From the NCBI GenBank assembly GCA_037903475.1, contig JBAJFG010000370.1, positions 1 to 64,000 on the forward strand: a stretch of 64,000 bases of DNA, given 5' to 3'. The notes under the pieces were generated by a model. That model was not told the origin of the DNA, made no database searches, and saw only the letters and a list, made by a program, of their open reading frames with translations. The DNA comes from Ancylostoma caninum (taxonomy: Eukaryota; Nematoda; Chromadorea; Rhabditida; Ancylostomatidae). The position numbers and the translations under genes are program-made. Below, piece after piece: positions 36,681-48,300 of this stretch (the first letter of the stretch is position 1; each line of letters starts with the position of its first letter).

Positions 36681-36970
36681 TGAAACGAGCGGGTTCCTAT
36701 TTTCGATGGCTTCTCAGCCATGCCGTCTTATTGCTTTCACGCCATTAAGCGCAAATTCCCAGCTTTTTGCTAATCCAACTGATGTGCCGATGGCGCAAGC
36801 ATATGGGCTGGAAGAAGCCCGCGCGCAGCCGAGGGCTTCTCTCCCAAACTGGTCATGCCATGATCCGCAGACCTGATGGATTACACGGCGAAAACTCACA
36901 AATCACCAAGTTTTCGCGCCTTCCCATCGCGTGGACGCCGCTTATCACACGGAAATCACGAAAATCCGCA
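36681..36970. promoter_or_regulatory. GC-rich patch, possible regulatory island
   Basis: Balanced-composition sequence with CTAATCC and CCATTAAGC homeodomain-like words, followed by a 13-base G run at 37001-37013. Coding potential is not convincing. Confidence 0.2.
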
Positions 36971-37059
36971 CAGGCAGAAATAGAGGGGTAGAGTTACCCT
37001 GGGGGGGGGGGGGTAGAGAGAAGAGAAAGCTGACTCCAATGGGTGTTTATCTTATTTGA

Positions 37060-37620
37060 TTGTTATGCGGACGCGTTCATCACCCCGTCATCCTCGAGGG
37101 AATCCGGAAATTGCCATATCAAGCAATTACTGCGTCGACGCTAATTACAAATCCGACCATTATGCAAATTCAACCTGTTTATCACACCCCACCATGCCGC
37201 ACTAATCGTTTCCGCGCACATCTCATCAGCTCCGGCATAACTCGTCCATTTCAGAACATTGTCCGAGGCATGTTTGTTTATTTGTTTACATGTTTGTTTT
37301 CATGCGCCGTTGTTTACGCGCATGCTGCCAGTGTCAGTTTTTCTCATTCATACATCCGTCGTCGTCGACGGTCAGCTGTCACCATGCGCTCTGGTGGGCG
37401 GGGCCAGGCCGAGGCCATGGCCACGCCCACCGGCTTGGCTGCTCGCCAGACCTGCAACGGCTCTGCTGCTACCGGATGGGGGGATCGATTCTGTGCTTCG
37501 GATATTGACTTTTGGATTGTTTCTGATTTTCGGTCCATACTGTGTTGCGACTTTAACGCCGTCTTGCTCTGATTGGCTACAGCGTAGTGACGTCGCAAAT
37601 TTATCTCAAGTCTGATTGGC
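37060..37620. promoter_or_regulatory. GC-rich patch with forkhead-type motif cluster and GC box
   Basis: TGTTTGTTTATTTGTTTAC begins at 37271 and is followed by TGTTTG and TGTTTACG (37311), giving several forkhead core matches in 50 bp. A GGGCGGGGC box lies near 37395. The 170-codon open frame over this stretch has no recognised domain. A role as promoter or enhancer is inference. Confidence 0.3.
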
Positions 37621-40600
37621 TGCTTATGTTTATTTCCGCAAAACGAATGGTTTTTTGAAGTCATTGGCCATATCTTCGCAATCCTTGCTTTTCTAGGAAT
37701 TTTATGATGACATATTCCATGGGTCAAAATTTTCCAGCAGGAATTTTTGCTTTTCCAAGTTTTTATTCAAGGATTTCGAGTTCCTTTCTCCAGTTCCACT
37801 TTGCTCTTTTTGAATATCTCTAAGCGGCTTTACTTTACAACTGCTCAGAGAAATCTCAGACAAAGCCAAACTTCTTCTCTGAATAGTCCCTTCGCCTGAT
37901 TTTGCTTTTTTCTTCTAGCTTATACTTTCTAGATGTCGTCGATCCTGGATTTTTGTTGTAATTCGAGCACATTCCACGTTGTCCAGAGTTTTACGACAAT
38001 CCTGACTGAATTAAAGGAGGAGACAATCTTAAATAGTTTAGAAAATATTGTTGACATATTAGGAGTCATTTCGTACATTCGAATATTGGCAAAGAAGTAG
38101 CCCTGCTGCTTTTTTTCAGCTTCCTCACAGCTGTATTCCTCGCTCTTGTTCGAATACTCGAGTACTCGAATTGATTTGACTTGACATTTCCTATATTCCT
38201 AATGAATGTTTTGCAGTTTGATATATCCCTAATAATAAATCATTCTTCCCTGGAGGATAACTCTATTTCAAGAGAACTGCTCCAAAAGACTTCTAGCTCC
38301 TTAGAGTGAATCTTTATTTCCCTCCCCACCATTCTTCATTTCCCCGCATTTTCATCCCACGTGCCATTTTCCTTTGCCCATTTCTTCCATTTTCTCTTTT
38401 TTCCAATTTCCTGCCATTCCTCTGCCAACCAAAGACTACCGCAGCATCCAGCCAGCCAGCCAGCCGGGAGGCCAGCCGGTCGGTCTGTTGTCGGATCTTG
38501 TTTATCCACGTCGTAATCTTGCTCCATTATAGCATCTCACATTGGTACTCGTCGACTCTTGTGCTCTCCCTTTACCCTCCAGCCAGCCAGCTCTCTCTCT
38601 GGCTGCAGGCCTTTTTTGGAAGTGTCGCATTTCTCCCACGAACCGCGCAGGTTTCTTCACTTATTTCTCCTATTTCATTCATCGAGCAGGATGTGTTTTT
38701 TCCACCAAACAATCGATTTGCTGAGTATTTTCCTGGAATTTCAAGTGTCCTGCTTGATGTGGCCAAAGATTCGCCGATTTTCCCCATATGTGGACGGAAA
38801 GGGAACGGGTCGGCTGTTGTTTGATGAACTTTTTCTTCAGCAGGTGTATTTGAGAACTGGATATTGCTTCATTACATTTGCAGCCGGCCAGTACATGCCT
38901 TCTTTGCATGGCTATAGGAGGCTTTCGTCGATTTCGTCATTCTTTTACCTCATCGGTTGCTCATTAGCATTCACATAGAAAAGGAAAAAGTAGGAAAATG
39001 GGGAATAATTGCTGGAACGTCAGAAAAGAAAAGTACAGAAAAGCTCCCAATTATTTCTCTTTCGAGGTAAAATTGCTGTTTCAATTTGCTGTAACAGAGG
39101 CTTGCTAATGTTTGTTTTCATAATGTTTCAAAGTTCTATTTGTTGAACGATTGAAAAAAAAGTTGAGTTGATTATTAGGAACGGCTGAAGAAATGCGGAG
39201 AAAAGAGATGAGAGAGGAAAAGAGATACATAAAAAGCAAAATCAAACTATAGCTCGAAATTTTCCAAGCAAATCTGATTAGTGAACTTCTATTCCACTGA
39301 ATTTTCCCGAAAAGTTTCCTTTCTCAGCTTTTCCACCTGAAATAAGCAGAACTTGGGATTGCAAGCCTTAATGCTCAGGATTTTCCTCATTTTTCAGTGA
39401 TATTTTTTCAGGTATTCATGCACTGGAATTCATTTTCTTATTAATCACATAAACAAAGGTAAAATAAAAAATTTCGAGCCTTATGTTTTGCTGTACTGAG
39501 ATTAATCTGGATGTGGGCGGAGCCAAACAATGAGTGGGAAATGGCCCGAAGACCATCCGCGCTACCCTCTTCCTAGTCCTTACAAAACCATGGACGTTCC
39601 ATTGTAATCCACTGCTTCCAACAATACCTTACTTAGACTTGCTTACTACACCACTAATTAGAGTAGTATAAACTGAAAAACCAATTAAACACAGAAAAAC
39701 ACAATAATGAATACTCAATTCTCAAAAAAATTTTAAAAAACAAGGCAAAATAGACCACTCCAAATACATTACTGCAAAAAAAACACCAGGTACTAATAAG
39801 AAAGATAAATCATATGAATTTGAAGTAGTTATTTGATACATATTAATCATAGTATTTCATCACTATAACTTGCTCATTAACTCTGTTTCTCATATGGTAA
39901 GATTTAAAATAAAAACGTGTGTGGTTCACATGTTTGGCAGCTTTTTTTTTCTTCCTTCACCGGAGCTCCTCTGAAAATTCATACAATTATGTTAGCTGGT
40001 GAACTTTCTCACCTTCCCGAGAATTCACCATCCTCACCAGTAAAACGAAATTATCCAATAATTTGCAGGTTTTATCCGTGCAGTCGTTTTTTTTCCTCGT
40101 GTGAATTGCTGTGATTGTTCGCGCCAATGTCACTTCCCGGGTTGTTGTTTACATATACCTGTGTTTTTGGGAAACACGCATGTTTGACCGTTCTCGTTTT
40201 TTTTTCGGCAGAACTATTTATTCAATGACTGAATATTTCTGTACAATAATATTCTAGCTAGCTCTTGAATCTTTATTACTTCGACTTTTTGTCATTTGGA
40301 CAAATTTTTCCAAATTCCTTTTCCTCAAGGTTTCTTTGTTTTGTCTTTATCCGTACACATACAGTAAGCATGCACTTTCCATATACAACAGGTAAGGGAA
40401 TCAAGAAAAATCTGAGACATAAATAAACAAACTAACACAACAGTAACAAAGTAACCACGGCTAGGTGGGTTTTTATGTCTATCACTGATTTTGAGAGAAT
40501 ATTCTTCTTGTGTTTCCAAGCATCCATGGTTGATTCTTTAGTCCTTGATTTTTTTCTGGCTTCTTGCTTGTTTTCTATCGAATCGATCACTAATTTATCA

Positions 40601-41169
40601 CTATTTACAACTCAGTTATTCCATTTATTCTCTACGAGGTCTGAATTTCATTCATTTCTTTCCCAAAACCTTATTTCCCTGTTAAGATGTGGTGAAGCAC
40701 CTGCAGTTCTAAGTGTGGCACTGAGTTTGAACTTCTTTCAACATCTGGAAATATATTTAGTCGCTGTCATGTTTTGCTGTAAGGAAAGTGTGTGGCTTCA
40801 AATTTGGGCAATAATGAGAAGCCTTTATCAGCTCAGGATAATTTGCTGGGCAAAATATTTCTGCTATTTTTTTTCTAATTTTCAAAGGTCTCTACCCATT
40901 CAGAAGAATTTCCGAAAAAAAAACTGTTTTTTCTTCAACTCTTTCCATAAAATACGTACTTAAGCTGAACTCGGGAATAAGCCCTGACACTCTTAGACAA
41001 TCCCAATTTTGTTGAACAAGAGCAAGCCTTCTTTTAACACCTGGATTTCTTCCCAGTCCTACCCATTCAAACCCTCTTCCACGCGTACTCGTCCATTGTT
41101 TGCCCCGGCTATTCTTACTCGTCTGACTCAACCCTTCCCACCACCACCACAACCCGAGTGCCCATAGTC
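37621..41169. other. non-coding DNA, no gene recognised
   Basis: Contains the second copy of the 77-bp repeat (38078-38150) and short (CAGC)n runs near 38445-38465 and 38578-38590. Open frames at 38306-38978 overlap on both strands and have no family resemblance. Confidence 0.5.
38078..38150 (+). repeat. 77-bp dispersed repeat, copy 2
   Basis: Aligns by eye with 26882-26958 from TTCGAATATT to CTCGCTCTTGTTC. Confidence 0.4.
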
Positions 41170-41880
41170 TAATCCTTTTGTGGTGTTCTCGACTGCTCCG
41201 CCGTGTCGCCGGCCGTTCGCGTCCGTCTGCCCTTTCAAGCCGCACTGCTCCAGCCGACGGCACAACGCATTATCCTCGATTTCGCTGTGTTTTGTGGTGG
41301 CTGCCGGGTGGTCGCCGACAACAATAGCCGAGTTAACGACGTACGAACAACGTCCTCGTGGCAGTGCAGCTTCAAAGCTCAGAATTCGTCAGGACAATTT
41401 CGGATCCCCGACGATTTCCCGCATCATTTCGCGGTGTCGTTTTCCACCGGCACAATTGCCCGTTCGCTTTAACACCCCACCCGAAATTACAGACCCAGCG
41501 GGTGATGAGCTGAGCTCACGCAAGCCGCCAGCTCACCTCACGGCGCTGTTGCAGTGTCCTGGCGCCAGCATCGATACCCCCACACATAGTAATCCACTTA
41601 ATCCCAACTGGAGCGCCAGGCATCCTGGAGGCCCGGAGGTGCCACAGCTGAACCTGACCGATTGTTTACCTATCGTTAAGTTTACTTATGTATGGCTTGG
41701 CCAGCCAGGGGCCCAGATTAGCACGTGCATTGCTAAAGTGTTGTTTCGGGAGCATTCACCGGCTGCCCAGCTGGAGCTGATTCTGTTTTTGGACGAGTTT
41801 TCGCGCTGTTTTTCCAGCTGATTATCGTAAAGTTTACGTAGTGTACGAGATGCTACTAGTTCGTGCCGGCCCATCAATCT
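41170..41880 (+). promoter_or_regulatory. GC-rich patch upstream of madd-2, candidate promoter region
   Basis: This patch lies 0.4-1.1 kb upstream of the madd-2 start codon and is GC-rich against AT-rich flanks. A 213-codon open frame (41180-41821) runs through it but has no recognised domain, and another frame is open beside it, as expected in GC-rich DNA. The position makes a promoter or 5' UTR role plausible. No TATA box is seen. Confidence 0.3.
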
Positions 41881-41961
41881 TAATTATTGGTGGATCTTCA
41901 GGCACGCATCGTTCTATGTCAGTGACCGCGCACGTGTGTGCTGCTACATATTCACTCGTTT

Positions 41962-42137
41962 CATTCCATTCATTCATTCATTCATTCATTCGTTCATTCA
42001 TTCATTCATTCATTCATTCATTCATTCATTCATTCATTCACTCATCAACTCCTTTATCCATTTGTTCATTCAATTGCTCACTAACTCATTCACTCATTCA
42101 CTCATTCGTTCATTCGTTCGTCTGTTCATCCATCCAT
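41962..42137 (+). repeat. (ATTC)n microsatellite 4, just upstream of madd-2 exon 1
   Basis: A nearly pure array at 41967-42040 degrades into CTCATT/CGTTC variants to 42137. It ends 100 bp before the acceptor of the first coding exon, inside the promoter, 5' UTR or 5' intron. Confidence 0.95.
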
Positions 42138-42230
42138 GAGCACATTTTCCTGCTCCAACAAATCGCTTATTTTCTCGTTTTTCATACCTTCTTCCTTTTT
42201 TCTATTTTCTCCTTTGTTTATTCGATTCCC

Positions 42231-42237
42231 ATTGCAG
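42231..42237 (+). other. splice acceptor before the first coding exon
   Basis: ATTGCAG follows a pyrimidine-rich stretch and lies 8 nt before the start codon. In nematodes this layout fits either spliced-leader trans-splicing or a cis-spliced non-coding 5' exon. The sequence alone does not decide which. Confidence 0.7.
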
Positions 42238-42245
42238 TAGATGCC

Positions 42246-42344
42246 ATGGAGGAGGAGTTGAGATGTTCCCATTGTCGAAAATTTTTCGAAGATCCTATTC
42301 TTCTTCTCTGTGGACATAGTTATTGTAGAAGATGTGCCCTGAAG
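42246..42344 (+). CDS. madd-2: madd-2 exon 1: start codon and proximal RING
   Basis: 33 codons, ending in phase 0 at donor GTGAGT. Encodes the C-x2-C ... C-x-H-x2-C-x2-C part of the RING. An earlier out-of-frame ATG at 42241 overlaps the start region and is not used in this model. Confidence 0.93.
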
Positions 42345-45300
42345 GTGAGTCCCCTGAACAGTTTTGGGCTCACTGATGATCCTGAAAAAATAATTGGTGG
42401 GAGTGGATTTTTCAAGCAAATCATGCCAACTCGAAAGGAGAACTTAGAGACCTGTAGGCCGTTTGTGTGCCCAAGGGCTCATAGTGAACGTTGTTTCTTT
42501 TTCTTCTACATATCTGTGCCTCTTGGTGGGATATTACGGTCTTTTTGATAAAACTTATTCGGGACAGAAGAAGTCAGCAAAGGACAAAGATCAAAAGAAA
42601 AGAAGAAAGAGAAAGGGAGAGGAGGGGGAAAGGCTCAGCAGCTTGCAGCAGAATTTTTCCCGAGTGAGGTTGAAAATATGAATCAAAAAATCTTGAATTT
42701 GCCTGAGTTTTTTTCTCCTCATCCCTAGGCCTTAAAAAACAGCTTTGCAAACAACAGACAACCTTCTGTAATGTCTGCCTTGCCTGGACAACTAACACAA
42801 AAACGCTCAGAACTGAACTTTTTTAAAACTGCTACTTTTCTATTTTCTATGATTTCTATGAGAACTTTTACATCATCCAGGTTGATTACCGTATTAGGTT
42901 ATGACGTCGAATGTTGCATACATTTGGGCGGATTTTCTTTGTCCCCATTGACCCTGGTAAAAGTTAACGAATTTTCTCTAGAAAAATTACATAAAAACTC
43001 ACGATTTCTTCAACATTTCGCTGTTTTCATCCTCTTCTTTCCAGGCGCAACAACCGTCCTCATCCGTCCGGCCGGCAACTCCACTCGGACCGTCGTCACA
43101 TTTCCCGCAGATACTCTCCTCGTCCCCGCTTTCACCTCACTGCAGTAGTAGTGGTAAGGATAATTTTCCGGAAAAATTCTTGGGAATTGGTGAAAATCGC
43201 ACGATTTCAGGTGCTTCGGATACGATCTCCGTGTGTATTTCCGATCCTGACCATGACAGTGACAAAATGTCCGTGTTGTCGGAGGCTGACTCAGGCGTGG
43301 TGTGCAGTCGAAGTGAGGATTATCTGGCGATTTTTCGAATGATCACGAGGCTTTGACCTTTTGGACGAAAGATTTCGTGAATATTCAAGGGAAAAATCCC
43401 TAAAAAATCTATTTTTTACATTTATGCCATTGCCACTTCCAGCATCCCGCCCGTCATCCATCGTTGGACCACCTATACCTCGACTACCTAGTATTCTAAC
43501 CCCATCAACAAGTGGTGTAATAATTCCTTGTGGTAAGAATTTCTCTGTGCTTCTCGGTAGTCCAGAACTTTCCTGAAAATTCAGGACTTATCTTTTCCAG
43601 GAGTCTGCCAAAAACCGTCGTATTATGCTGACGAAGTGGCGATTTCAAATGCTCCAGTTAACATGGCTATTCAAAATGTGATCTCACGTTATTTTGCACA
43701 ACATCCACATTTATGCCCGAAGGATCAGAAACAGTCCGCGGACGATGTGAAAAAGGAACCGAACTGTCAGGTAGGGTTCAAATTTGGCTAGCGGTACAGG
43801 AGTATTGCTCATTTTCCGCACTTCTCTGTTTTTTTTTTCACTTTTAATCCCGCAATCACCCTTTTTTCTTACTCTTTACCCAGTAAATCACTTTCCATGG
43901 TCTTTGACTTTCCTCTTTTCATAATTTCATTTGTCATGTCCTTCCTCTTTTTCTTACCAGCGCAATTTCACTCATTTTCTTCCATTCCCATCCGTTAGGT
44001 TGCTTTCTGTTTCTCATTCATTCATTCATTCATTCATTCATTCATTCATTCATTCATTCATTCATTCACTCATTCATTCATTCATTCATTCATTCATTCA
44101 TTCATTCATTCATTCATTCATTCATTCATTCACTCATTCATTCAATCATTCATTCCTTCATTCATGCTCTCTCTCTTTCTCTTCTCCCTCTTTAGTTCTG
44201 CAAAGACCCCAAGACTCCAAAAAAGTTCCTTGCCAGCTAATTTCCGGCAAAATTAGTCCCGCAGACGTTCCTTGTGCTCTTGTGACGTCATCCTTGCGTC
44301 ATGGATGCCTTATACAAAGTATAAATTACACAATCTGACGTCGTTGCCACTCAAAGAAATACGAGAAGATCAGCATAGAACAATGAAATTCTCTGAAAAA
44401 CCTGGATTTTGCTGGATATCCGATGAGTTTCCCTGGATTTATTGTTTGCTTTCAGCTCTGCGAGGAGAATATCCGGCCAGCTACGGTGTTTTGTGAACAA
44501 TGTGATATTTTCTATTGCCAATCTTGCCAGGTTGCACTGCATCCGCAGCGGGGGCCTCTGGCTAAGCACACACTAGTTAGTGCAGCGCAAAGGTACTTAC
44601 AAATTTTTATTTTCATTTTTTTATTTATTTTTTTGTTTCGTATTTAGTTATTACTACTGAGGACTTTTTTCTCTCTCAAAGTTCAATATAATCTTTCACC
44701 TATCTTTCTAATTCGAAATTAATCCAAAAAGTATAGTAAATTTACAATAATTAGTAATTAGTCACCGTTTATGGGGGCAGGTAAAGACTCACCCTCACTA
44801 AGGATTTCTGTTCCTGGCTCTTATTTGGTTTTTATTCCATATATAAATTTTTATGTATATAATTTTTGTTGTTTTTTTTTTTGTATACACTTGCTACCGT
44901 ATTCCCATGTCAAGTTCAAATGAAGACATTCACAGCAGCTTTGACTAACCACGTCGTTAATTGCGCGCATTTAATCAACGATGTGTGTAAAGTGTGCAAT
45001 TTCAGACGAACAACACCTACACGGACCATTAAGGATTTGCAATGTTCGCAGCACAAAGGCGAGGCGTTGACGATGTTTTGCTTAGTATGCAAAACGGCTG
45101 TGTGTTGTCTTTGTTTGCAGGTTTGTTCTCGGTTCTGTTGAAGGTTATGTACACAGTCACCTTGACAGTAAATTCAAAAGACAAACAAACTTAGGTCTTC
45201 ATGACTTAGGTCGAACTTTTTATTAAGAGAGAAGAAAAATTGTTTATATAGCACTAGAGAAAAACCTGAAGCTTATCCAGTAAGAATTCTGAGACCTACG

Positions 45301-48300
45301 CTTGAGTAGAATGCCCAGAAAAGTCAGATATTGGATTTTAAGGAATTCGTCCTCAAAGGGAGTATAAGAAAGTCTTGATTTCCCCCAAGAAACCAAGAAT
45401 AGTTGATGAATTTTTGCAGACCATCCTAAAAATCTCAGCAGAAAGTTGTGGACGAGGAAAAAAGACGAAAACCTAAAATATCGATAACATCGGAGAATGG
45501 GCAGGTGTGGAGCGTTGTGCCAAAACGGGGCCACACAACTAAGCTCCTCGATTGGCCAAATAGATGAGTTAGCAAGCCGTCCTCTACAAGTGAAACGGCT
45601 CACATCCAAGGTTAGGCGGAAAGAGTGGTAATTCGAGAAATCATAATTTTTTTGGAGGCACTCGGGAAGGTATAAAAGCCGGGTGTACAGGCAGTTCCCC
45701 ACTTCTATTCATGGGGCGAGGGTGGTGCAACGGAGATTACACGCTTGCTTTTGTTTGTTTGTACACTACACACATACCACATGAAGAAAGACGAAGTTAC
45801 TATATTCTATATCATAATTGTAATAATACATCTACGATGTATTTCTTGCCATTTTCCGTGAAGGTCTGCCATATTTGGCACTTTGATTAGTTTGGGTTCG
45901 ATTCTTTCTTGTCCACCTTGACGCCATCTGAGCTTTCCTTTACTTTTTTTCCTTTTCTTTTCGCCGTATCTATGTTTTTCAGGAGGTCAAGCACTCCAGC
46001 CATGACGTCCAAGCGCTCTCTGCCACCTGTAAGGCGCAAAAGGTCAGTGTTCATTGCTCACTTCGTATTTCACATATATGTCACCTCGCCAAAGGGCAGC
46101 GTCTCCGTCCCCAGAGAGACGATGACATTCGTATTGTTTGTGTGCTAGTGTTTCCTCATTTGCCTCCCAGAATGCCGCGGGCCTCAGTAACGGCGGCCCG
46201 CACGACGGCCACTGCCGTCGCCGTGAATGACTATGCGAATCGGAGGCGCTCGTAACTCTTGAAATATGGCACTACTCAAGTGAACACATGCAAAATGAGA
46301 GTACGGAATGCATGCTATATAGCCGTATGGAAGCCTGCGAATACGGCGGGAAGCAGGAGAACTGGAGGCTGGGGGGGGGGGGTAGCCTGAGATGGCGCTT
46401 GGTAGAAGGAAGGCTAGTGGAGCTCAATGAATTGATAACTTCTTCCGAATCTTAAGCTGATGCCTTGTAGGCAGAAGTCAGTGAGAATAATGCTCTAATA
46501 GGTGATAATTAATGATAACAATAGCCAATGCTAATATGGTAATTAACTAGTTAATGGTCCCATGGGTGATGTCTTCTCCCTGTCATCCTCGGGCCAATTT
46601 TTTGTGCTGGGTCAGCCTTTGACCTCCGAAAAATCTCCCATAGTTACTACACCACGTTATATCAGGAGAGGGATTCAATGAGAAATCAGAGAAAAGTAAC
46701 GTATAGAATAGATAGAAAGAAACAATGAAGAGCCTGCATGCTTACCGTTTAGCCTAGAAATCGCAATTTTTTGCACAACTGCTCAACTATTATCATTCAT
46801 GAAACGGCATAGAGTTGAGCACCGCCTTTTCAATGACGAGTAAACAAGGAGAGGATTTGCTCTGTGACCCACCCACTGAGGTTGAGAAGAATGTAAAGTG
46901 CTTCCCTATGGGAAGTATGGTTTACTGTACCTGCACTTTTTCAAGCATACTGTAGCAATCACATCTGAATAGTCGATTTATGGTAATGGTAATGTGCCTC
47001 AAAGATTAAGCGAAACGATTGTTCTATACGTTCTTGCCTATCCATTCATATACCCATTGTTTACTTAATTCTCCTTTGATTATCAATTCATTTCCTTCCA
47101 TATTTGGAATTTATTGTTGCCGAAGGAGCATAGAATTCACTCCATAACGCAATTTCTTTTTTTTTCTGAAGCAGCTTTTTTTGAAATTGAAGAAAAACGA
47201 GCAAATACTCGATGGAAAACCGCTGTTGCAGCTGTCCTAGTCTATTCCGAGCTGATTTTTCGGGAAAGGCCCTGATTTCTTGAAATTGCTGGATTCGCCC
47301 CTAACTTATGGAAATTATTTCATTTACAAATTAAAAAAAGGGAAATGAGACGGATTTTTCCAACTCCAGTGGTATTTCTTTATTAGTGAGAAGTGTGCCT
47401 TGCTGATCCTTTGCTGAGCCCTTCGGTGTAAGTCGCGCTCCTTCTGAGAGTGGGATACTTGTATGTAAAAATGCAATGTAATAAAATATTTTGGTACTAC
47501 CTCTTGAATTAAATTCTTCTCTAGCGCCTCTACCTCCTATTTTTCCAGCGTTCCTTGATTTTCTGGACTTGAAAGTTTACAAAAATTCAACTCAATGAAC
47601 TCTGACTAGTACCCCTTGTCCTTTCAACCTCAGTGCGCCTGTTCCCATCGACCTGTCTCCAGATCTGATGGCTATTTCCTGTCCCTTTCGCCCTCAGCCT
47701 CCCCCCCCCCCCGCCCGCTGTAGCCCCGTGTAACTCCGCTAATCCGTCAAAATTGTTGCTCTTTTTGTTGCATCCAAGTGGATAATCGGCGTGAACAGCC
47801 ATGGCAGCGTAGTCCACGACCGAGAGAGGTCGAATCTCACACGGGACCACTAATTTCCTCGTCATCTCGTGTTACTCGGGTAGTGACGGCCGGGTCGAGA
47901 TTCCGGAGCAGTAAACAAGTTGTTGTGGTTGTAAATCTCTTCAGCTAGGGTGGCTATTTGATGGATTTCGCATCCCAGAGTCTAATTAGAGAACTATTGG
48001 CTGGCAGCGGCTTACGTGCGGCGCTGTTTGGTCACTCGGAGTGTGAATCCAAGGTGAGTACCCCGGGTAAACACCGCTAATTACGGGGGAGCGGTAGGTG
48101 GTGGCGTTAATACGCGCGTAATGGCCGGCGGAACGTCCACCAGGAACACCACTGCTATAAAAGGATCCGGGTAAAATGCGGAGTACTCTCGTGCAAACGA
48201 GTCGCGCTCATAATGGAGACGCCCCGGCCGTCGGGGTTGGCTTTAATTCCAGGAGGGGCCGAGTGGACGCTGAGTAGCGATGGCGTGCTCCAATACGAAT

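Noticed and set aside
37060..37615. 170- and 118-codon overlapping ORFs
   Set aside because: Both frames and the opposite strand are open together in GC-rich DNA; no protein similarity.
41180..41821. 213-codon ORF upstream of madd-2
   Set aside because: No domain or family resemblance, and another frame is open across part of the same GC-rich DNA. It may overlap the promoter but is not supported as a protein.
43313..43354. Read-through of madd-2 exon 3 into intron 3
   Set aside because: The frame stays open for about 40 nt only and then stops. The GTGAGG donor at 43313 preserves phase into exon 4 and the family alignment.
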